Shown in pieces: positions 21,563 to 29,569 of a stretch of 29,569 bases of DNA. The notes under the pieces were generated by a model. That model made no database searches. It was not told where the DNA came from and was given only the letters and a program-made list of their open reading frames with translations. Source of the DNA: Smittium culicis (Eukaryota > Kickxellomycota > Harpellomycetes > Harpellales > Legeriomycetaceae). The stretch lies in the NCBI GenBank assembly GCA_001970855.1, contig LSSN01001489.1:1-29569 (forward strand). Reading direction: 5' to 3'. The position numbers and the translations under genes were made by a program. Numbering within the stretch: the stretch's first letter is position 1; the number at the start of each line of letters is the position of its first letter.

Positions 21563-23065
21563 CTAGGATACAAGTTTATTAATTTGTTTTTCTAAATCGT
21601 TGTATTGCCCGTATCTATACGTATCAATCTCTTTCAGCCTGTTAACATACTCTAAAAGCTCTGACTTTAGATCCTGGCTTATTGCGGCATCTTTGTTCAA
21701 TTCCCTTTTATATTTTATAAGCAACTGTAGAGCATCTATAAAACAAATAAAATGTCACTAACAAAACAAAAAGAAAAAGAGTCAAGTATCAGCTAAATTA
21801 GACGTTTCGAATACTTACACTTAGAATTGGGCTCAAGCTCAAGCAATTCATTAGCCATTTCGATTCCGATAAAGTACATACTATGATCGCTTTTTTCTTT
21901 AGTGAACCCTTGCAGCCAGTCAAAATATAACCACGCGTTTTGGTCATCAAGGTCGCTGTAAATTGCTATTTTTATCATTTCAACTTCTTCCTCAATCAGT
22001 TTTTTAGCCTCTGTTTCGCTCAATTCTGCCAGAACGTCTGGTAGTAATTTGCTACGATAATGCCACGCCGAATGGTTTGAAAAATTCTCTTTAATCTTTT
22101 TTAAAGTATAATCAAACTCGCTTTTCACACTCACTGATTTACGCTGCTCAGCGCTTCCTTTTTTGTTGCCTTCAGAATTAATACCATCCCTGCTGCCTAA
22201 TTCTGTCGCCCCATCAGCTGCCTTTTTATCATTATCCATCATCTTTTTAACAACTGTACGCCTATAATCCCAACCATGGAAGTTTGTTGCGTCAATCTTG
22301 AACATTTGATTAATCATTTCTAGCTCCTGGTACCACAAAGGCTCCTCCATACTTTCCAGTATCCACAATCGGTGGTTCCACATCCAGTAGCTCTTGATAT
22401 TCTTCAAAAGCATCTTTGAATTGTGTTTTAGCTCCGACTCCAGCATTTCCTGTTTGTTAATACTATGGTTTCTATTACTACTGTCACTGCTTGCAACAGC
22501 CGTATCGTCGCCACTGATGTCTTTATTTTCTAGAGTAGAACCCTGATTATTTCCGATTTTAGTCTCTGGTACAGGCAATAAAATATGATTCAAAATATCG
22601 CGTCTATAGTTCCATACAGTATGAATTTCGGGATTAAGTTCTAACAATTTTGTCGTTGAATCTAAGCTTTCACTGTTATACACAGAATTCCTTTTCTATA
22701 CAGCAAATAGAACATAAATTTAATTACGCTGTTGATTATTCAATATACCCCTTTGTATATAAAGGATTTAATTATTATGATTTAAAGGGTATATAAAAAT
22801 CTTGGTTATAATTGAAGCATTACATTTTCGAAAACTAGGTCTAGCTTTGATCTATAATCCTTTATTCTATTTGCTTCCTCTAGTCGCCTCTCCTTATTTT
22901 CTCTTTCCTCCTTAGTTTGCCTACTAACGCCATGCTAATTTTTAATTTGTACGGTATTAAAAAAAAGTTATTAGCGATTAAAAATAACTTAACGCACAAG
23001 TAATAACACAAACCCGTAATTAAATGGGTAAATTAAAGAAAGATAAAGATACTTAGACTTACCAT
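21563..23065 (-). CDS. BET4: Rab geranylgeranyltransferase (GGTase II) alpha subunit
   Basis: With the BET2-type beta subunit and the Rab escort protein, this protein attaches geranylgeranyl groups to C-terminal cysteines of Rab GTPases. Four exons: 23063-23065, 22824-22934, 21819-22695 and 21563-21735; introns of 128, 128 and 83 bp, all GT-AG, giving 387 residues (yeast about 330). The first coding exon is just ATG followed by GTAAGT. The second starts HGVSRQTKEER, giving the MHG start shared by this family. Five PPTA repeats are seen: WNYRR (66-70), WNHR (144-147), WDYRR (180-184), WHYR (249-252) and WLYFDWL (293-299). The MHG start and charged N-terminal helix favour BET4 over the farnesyltransferase subunit RAM2. 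Low-complexity insertions at about 79-120 and 192-226 account for the extra length. Confidence 0.92.
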
Positions 23066-23811
23066 TTTGCCAAATTTAAATAAAGAAACTATTTAATCGA
23101 CGAATATTTTTTATCTAGCTGCTATGAGTTGAATTTTATTAATTATGACAGAATGTCTTTGTTTTACATTTATTGTTGTAATAAAAAAGATTATTGCATA
23201 TCTTGCCTGTTGAAATGAAAGACCTTTTGAACCTAAAATAATTCCACTAACTAAATATTGAAGCGCAAATTTCAAATTCCAATTAGTGAAAAAGGCTGCA
23301 GATATCAAAATAGGAAAACGAGTCGATATTACTGGTGCTTGCTTCAGACTGTCTTATTTTCCCAGCTCTTTTTTTTTTATTAGTCAGCTCATTCGATATA
23401 AACACTACACTCATTTAAATGGAAAATTCATACTAACTGACAATCTTACAAACAGCTCAATTCTCGCTAATTACTTATATCACTTATAATACACTACTTC
23501 TTCGCCTATTATTATACCATTGAAATAGGCTACCCTTATAATTCTACATACTTAAATGTAAAGCTCTTTCATTTTTCTTAATTGCTTGCACAACAAATTT
23601 AATAAAAATAACTACAAAATTGGCTCTTAATAATACGATTTACTAAATATTATTTTATTTTAAAGGCTCAAAAAATAAAATGGCTACATAAAAGGGCGAT
23701 TCCTTGAAAAATAATTAAAGTTTAATTCCTGCACTGACTCGTTTATTCATTTTATCCAACATTGATATTAACTTTTATATGCCTGCTATACATCAAATGA
23801 ATAAATAAAAG
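23066..23811. other. Intergenic region between the ABCD transporter and BET4
   Basis: 746 bp containing the BET4 promoter and 5' UTR and the 3' UTR of the ABC transporter gene, both on the minus strand. It is AT-rich. Open frames of about 65 codons on each strand (23111-23308 minus, 23286-23489 plus) overlap each other and resemble nothing known. Confidence 0.55.
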
Positions 23812-26800
23812 CTATCCCAGTTTTTCCTCCAGGTCCTCGTATAACTTCGTTTGCTCTTCTAACTATGTAGAAAATAAAATTGGTTTTAAAAAAAATAATT
23901 ATTATCAAGAATAGTATAAATATAAATCTTGAGGAACAAATTTAAAAAAATATAAATTCCTACTTTATGCTTCTCCATCAAATATTCAATTCTCTTTTCT
24001 GGTTCAAGCTTTGTGAATATATAGCCGCCCTGCCCATCAAATTCCAGAATGTGGTTGTGGTACTTCCATAAGCTTTGTCTATGCGAAACTGTAAGCATTG
24101 TTATTCCTAAATCTGAAGAGTGTGCATACATTATCTTTTCAATTTCCATACTAACTGCACTTGTACCTATTCATTTATTTCAAAGTTAATGATTTTAGTA
24201 TTTTATTTCAAACGCTTTGATATTACACTCTTCGTAATAAGAATTTAAAATGGATATGATAATTATTTATAATATATAAAGAACTTCATTATAAAAAAAA
24301 GGCGAAAATAACTTACATTCATCCATAATTGCGAATTTTGGTTTATGGTAGAATAAGCGTGCCATGGCGATCTAATTCAATATTATTTAAAAATAAGTTA
24401 AAATCTATTCTTTACGGTTTTTGAATAAATTTGAAATACCCTTTGCATATCTCCTCCAGAAAGGCAATCGCGCCATTCTTTAACAGAATCCCACCCTCCT
24501 TCTCTTGATACAATACTTTTAAGCTGGACAATATCTAAGATTCTTAGCAAATCATCGTCTGTAATATTTTTTTCCTCTAGCATTTCGAATTTGCTGTGAG
24601 GGTATATTACTTGGTCTCTGAGTGTACCTGAACACATGTATGGCCTCTGGGGTAAGTAAAATATCTTATCGACGGAGGGGCGATGAAGAATACCACCTGA
24701 AATAAAAAATATTATAAAAAAATTTTTTAGCTTTAATTTTACATCACAATTTGCTTAATTAAGCATAATAAATATTATTTTGTAGCAAAAATACCATAGA
24801 CCGGCCACAATCCACCCAAGATTCTGAACATTGAAGATTTACCACATCCATTTGGTCCTAAAACCAAAGTGTTCATTCCAGGGAATACTGCAAATGATAG
24901 TTCCTTTAATAGAACATCTCCGGTGGGTGAGTATATAGGTACTTTATTAAACAAAATATAATCACTGTTTATTATCTTTCCTCTTGCAGACAGCAAATCA
25001 ATTTTAGATTCGCTACTTTCTTTAAGATCGCTTTTACCAATGTCAGTATCGGTATTAGAAGTGTCATGTTTTGGATTTTCCTGAGTTTTCCCGCCAATTC
25101 TAGCTTTCACAAATTTACTATCATCAATGTCTTCCAAAACTTGAAGAAGTTCTGATACTCTGAGAGTATAACCTGAAAGAAGAACAATTTCCTTGTACAT
25201 ATAAATAATTCTACCTACAGCATCAGATGCGCTTAGTAAAATTCGTCTGTTGGTGACGAAATCCTTTGCCCGTGAGCCCACTACATCACCTGCCATCTTA
25301 ATTCCAGAATTAGGGGTGAGAGCGAAACTACCAGATCCACTACTCTTATTAATTTCTGAAACTGAAGGTATTCTAGTTGCAAATACAGGTGCTGCACATA
25401 CTAACAAACCAGCAGCTCCCCAGAAATATTTAATTACAAAATCTTCTATCATTCCATAAAAGACATGGAGCTTAAAAACTCTGTTAACATGCTGTATCAA
25501 TTTGTTGTATCTGTATTGAACAACCTGTCGCTCAAAGTTGTGGCCTCTCCAGAGCGCAATTTCCTCGGAATTTTCTATTATCCTTGCGTGAGCGAAATGA
25601 AGCTCTCCCTAGCAAATTAAATATTAATTCGTTAATTTTTAACTTTTAACAAAAAAAATAAAGGTTTAAGTAACATATTAAAATCGATATAAAGGAAAAT
25701 AGTATTAAATGAGACAAAAGTCTTTTAAAGAACCTCTAGTTTTTGCTCCTGTGCAACCAACGCACCAAAAGGTGGAGTGAGCGCTCGTAGCATTCCGGTG
25801 GATAATTGAATAATAGCGCTAATCGCAAATAGTGTTTCAACACCAACGCGGCGATATAGCATAGTGTTATAAACAATGCAGTCAAGAATAGGTTTGGCTA
25901 GATTGGAATATAGTACAGCTAATGAATGGCAGAATTTTTGAACATCAACAGCAATCACCCTAAAATCACAATAAATCTAATTATATAAAGTTGAGATAGA
26001 TAAAATTGGAGTATGAAAATAAGAAAGTAAATGTATACTGATCGGGGTTCTTGATTCTAGAATCTAGATTCGATAAAGCATAAAAGTTATGCCCTTTTAA
26101 ATACAGATCGTGGATTCTGTCAGTTAAACGTTTACGAAATTGTAGCGAAAGAAGCTGCTGTAAATATTCCAACTATAAAAATAAATCCGGATACATGAGT
26201 TAGTTTTCATAACATAAAAGAAATATCAACTAAAATAAGGTAGATAGTTACCGAACTGTTAGTTAAAGTGGCAGGAATCGCTATTAGCATCCATTTACAT
26301 ATCCCTTTAAAGAATTTCTTTACTTTTAGCCCAACCTATAAATGCCGAATCGTTTTTTTCATTAATAGATAATAAAAAGGTTGCAAGAATAGAAAATTTT
26401 GATAAAAGCGAAGAATTAAAATAGAAAAATTGGAAAAAGCGATATCCTTACCATACTACTGACAATCTCGCCATCAAGAGAAGCAGTATATACAGATATA
26501 ATTGTTCGCAAAACTAGAAAAATTGATAATTAAAGAATTAAATGAGGTAGAAGAAGTTTAAATATAATATGAGATATCAAAATTACCCAAAAGCAGAGAA
26601 TGCAATGCAAGGGTTCCAAACTCTTTTGACCTGATTCCAGGAATGATTATTTTTATTATCTTTTTAATTTCTTGCATAAATTCAGAATTTATCTAAAAAG
26701 GCAGAAATTTATACGTGTGTAAAGAATAGGGAACAAAATCGAGAAATAAGTAATGAATGATATAAATGAGGTATTACATTAGCTTTATTTGAGCTCATTC

Positions 26801-27068
26801 TTTGAGTTTCAGGTGAGATTTCGATAGAATTAGATGTTTTTTTATTAGATTTTCTCATTGCTTTTATGGATTTTTGTAGTTGCCTCAGGAAGAATATTAG
26901 AGTTAAAGATAGAATCCCTCTCCTGATAAAAACTCTATTATCTAAATATTTTCTTATAGTCAAATTTAAGAGATGGAGCTGATTTTTTTGAAGTTTATCT
27001 ACAAAACTCCTGGAATTAGTATTTAACTTGCTAATTGCAAGCTGTATTAGGTCTTTATTCCCATGCAT
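23812..27068 (-). CDS. Peroxisomal ABC half-transporter, ABCD/Pxa family
   Basis: Family members dimerise in the peroxisomal membrane and import long-chain fatty acids or their CoA esters for beta-oxidation. Eleven exons: 26778-27068, 26587-26692, 26452-26513, 26252-26335, 26039-26172, 25734-25959, 24795-25608, 24440-24696, 24317-24371, 23964-24166, 23812-23862. All introns are GT-AG, 68-150 bp, in consistent phase, giving 760 residues. The membrane domain shows ABCD blocks: LALHSLLL (127-134 region), [38 protein letters not shown], and the EAA-like [10 protein letters not shown] (314-323). The ATPase domain has Walker A GPNGCGKS (552-559), YLPQRPYM, signature LSGGDMQR (651-658), Walker B FAIMDE (671-676), D-loop SAVS and H-loop His705. 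A Ser/Asp-rich linker precedes it. The signature region recalls Pxa1/ABCD1, but the paralogue is not settled. Intron 6 has a weak GTTCTT donor. Confidence 0.92.
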
Positions 27069-29559
27069 TGTGAATATTCCTACAGTGTAAATTCATTAAG
27101 GTGGGAGGGTCTTTTAAATATTTTACTGTTTTAAAAATATGTTGTATGTGTGGAAGATAAAAATATTAGGTTAATAAATTCAAAAAATGGTAATACATAA
27201 ATGAGCGATCAACCAAGGAATATGTTTATGAATAGTAGAAATGTCTAAAGTTAAAGATGAAAAGAGTCAAGTTAGGGCTAATTCGTAAGATGTTATCTAA
27301 TGAATATTCATTTTCACATTTGAATTGATTTCTTCCCCTTAGATTTATGGCAAATAGGCTTTAACTCATTTATTTTTGCAGATATAAAAAAAATCTTTAG
27401 ATATATTAGCCTGCTTTTTTCACGACTCTGTCTATTGCTCAAATTTAAGGGGCTGAATGCTACCTATTTTGTTAGAAATCACATTTCCTTCAATAATAAC
27501 TACCCCATTTAGCCCTAATTCGCATCATCTCAGCCCTGAGCTTGAATGTATCTCCCTAACTGTCTTTGCTTTTGTTCTTGAAAGTCAGTAATACATTTAT
27601 CATTTGGACTATTAAACACTCGCGTTGAATTTTTATAGCTTTTAATTACGCTTTACTATATTAGACTACCACTTTCCAGCTACTAATTATGTGGACGATT
27701 TGAATAATATAGCCTATATTAATAATGCTCGCTGCTTTATTCTACTTCAGGTATAAAAATATATTCGAATAAGAGATATTATAGGCCCTGTATCGCTTTT
27801 TTAATTTAATGCCTTTAAAACAATCTAATAAACAGTAGCAGTGGGCCTATTGAAAATTATGTTGTCTATTTCCCCCTAAAAATACCAGCTACTTCCAAAT
27901 ATTGGGTTACAGAAATCATGCGTGAAATTGCTGTAAAATTCCCCCACATCAGTTTTCACATTCTCAAAAATATCAGAAATACCTCTTACAGCAGAACTAT
28001 ATATTTTCATTAAACTCGCCCAATATGTGTTTTACACTACTCGAATAACAAATATCTTTTTCAACCATCTGCGAATGTGATAGATTATTTAAAGAATTGC
28101 ATAACACCTAATAAATAAGTTAAAACATACTTGATAAAAAATTTAATAATATCCATGTGCTTATTGCTCAAATTAAATTCAAATTTTACATTTTTTCTTT
28201 ATTTAAGTATAAACATGTGACCAACTTATATTTTAAAAAAATATCAATACCACAAATTTTAGGCCTAAAAAAAACACTCCAAAGAATTTACTTTAATAAA
28301 AATAATTTTCCCAGAATATCTATTTATTTACCTTCAGCGAATATCTGATAGGCATGAATCTGCTAGAGATCAGGAGGGTGGATATATGAAAAAAAAATAT
28401 GATAATGATTTTGAATATTGTTTAATGGTACATCTAAGACTGAATATATACAAACAGTTGTGTTTAATGGCCAGATAAGAAGCTCTGTATCATGAGTAAT
28501 AATACTCTATAGAATCGATTCAATTAAAATTTTTTTATACTTTATAAACTTGATCAAAAAATCATTTGATAGTCAGAAATTATGTTTTTTATATTTTAGA
28601 TAATATAAAAACTGAGACAAAAAAATTTTTTTGTTTAAAAATTAAATTTATTTAATACCCATTTATGTTAAATTATTCATTGAAACTTCGGTAAAAGATT
28701 ATTGATTTGATTAACATCAAGACAAATAAAAATTTTTAATTCATTTAAAGCGAACTCTTAAAGTCTTTTAGAAAGAAACTTGGAAGGAAGTTTATTATAA
28801 AATTTAGAACATAGAAATTATATTAATTCCACGAATATTATTGTGATATTTTTTTATAAAAATCGCATACGCATATTGTGTCTAAAAATATCACAGAAAT
28901 TATTATTGACCTTTAGTCAATAATGAAAAAATATATTTTTTTAAATAATTAATTAATTTAAAGTATAATCGATTTAAAACAAATAATCAATTTAGATTTA
29001 TATCTAATTTTTGATACTTCTTGATATTATATCTCTAAATATTTTACAAATTTTAATTTCAGATGTACAAATTTCTATAAAATCTTAATGAATCAACATA
29101 TCTTTACCCCTTATCACTTTTTTTTTAACGTTCAGAGCTGCTAGTCATAGTATTTTGGACTGACGGCAGTGATAAATATAATTATATCTTTTACTAAAAA
29201 ATTATAATTCTACTATATATTTTAAAAGTAAAATTTTTCAAATAATTATGATTTAATAATTTTTTTTCTTTATGTCGAAATTCTTTAAACTTATGGTATA
29301 ATCTTTCTATATTAATTTTTTTGAATAAAAATTACGTAAATATGTTATAGATTCTTTTTTTTTCCTATTTTAATAAAATTAATCTCAAATATTTTTAAAT
29401 TTAAGAATCATGAATCACGAATCGAAATAAAATCAAATATCAATAATATCCTTAAACTCAAGTAGTATGTAATCATGTCTCAAATTTACTTTCACTATTT
29501 TTTGGTAAAGTTTATTTATTTTTTATGACATCAAATATAAATAATGAATACAAAGTGGG
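27069..29559. other. AT-rich gene-free region at the right end
   Basis: Contains the promoter of the ABCD transporter next to its start, then AT-rich DNA. A slightly GC-richer patch at about 27480-27620 shows no recognisable coding frame on either strand. An open frame at 28157-28348 is Lys/Ile/Phe-rich and consistent with chance. No RNA gene, terminal repeat or element seen. Confidence 0.55.
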
Positions 29560-29569
29560 GGGGGGGGGG
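29560..29569. repeat. G-run at the right edge
   Basis: The sequence ends in a run of G within the last ten bases. Its position at the very end suggests either an assembly break at a homopolymer or a poly-G read artefact of two-colour sequencing rather than biology. Confidence 0.6.

Noticed and set aside
23111..23489. Opposing open frames of about 65 codons between the ABCD gene and BET4
   Set aside because: They overlap each other, resemble nothing known, and sit in the BET4 promoter and ABCD 3' region.
25250..25459. Plus-strand open frame opposite the ABCD transporter
   Set aside because: Shadow of exon 7 of the transporter.
27240..27620. Possible inverted copy of a TTAGGGCTAATTCG-like word near 27275 and 27510
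   Set aside because: Only a short partial match, insufficient for terminal inverted repeats or a transposon.

Overview
The window looks like a contig from a very AT-rich fungal nuclear genome. Five protein genes can be supported, with short GT-AG introns in three of them. The gene set is fungal: a THR1-type homoserine kinase, the casein kinase 2 regulatory subunit, an IGR-motif mitochondrial ribosomal protein (FYV4/mS41), a BET4-type Rab geranylgeranyltransferase alpha subunit and a Pxa/ABCD peroxisomal ABC half-transporter. Introns are about 68 to 165 bp with GTAAGT-like donors. Together with the high AT content and a DIRS-like retroelement, this suggests an early-diverging filamentous lineage (for example Kickxellomycotina/Harpellales such as Smittium) rather than a budding yeast. 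The exact taxon is an inference.

Layout. 1-579: a CA microsatellite and a 53-copy octanucleotide satellite. 580-3870: AT-rich DNA without genes, containing an odd cluster of TTGGC/GCCAA pentamers at about 3030-3380. 3870-7540: a decayed retroelement on the minus strand, in which gag-like, reverse transcriptase, RNase H and tyrosine-recombinase relics can be read in order through many stops and frameshifts. 7560-15415: about 8 kb of AT-rich DNA with no recognisable gene. 15416-15487: tRNA-Lys(UUU). 15488-17341: no recognised gene, but an unexplained GC-richer island just upstream of THR1.

17342-27068 is the gene-dense block. In order it holds THR1 (+, intronless), CK2 beta (-, 4 exons), mS41/FYV4 (+, intronless), BET4 (-, 4 exons, the first contributing only the start codon) and the ABCD transporter (-, 11 exons). 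THR1/CK2 beta and mS41/BET4 are convergent pairs; CK2 beta/mS41 is a divergent pair sharing a 780 bp intergenic region. 27069-29569 is again AT-rich and gene-free, ending in a G9 run that is probably the contig end.

The genes do not form one pathway. They cover threonine biosynthesis, kinase regulation, mitochondrial translation, Rab prenylation and peroxisomal fatty-acid import, as expected for a conserved eukaryotic gene island between repeat-rich stretches. I found no bacterial operons, CRISPR arrays or active mobile element.
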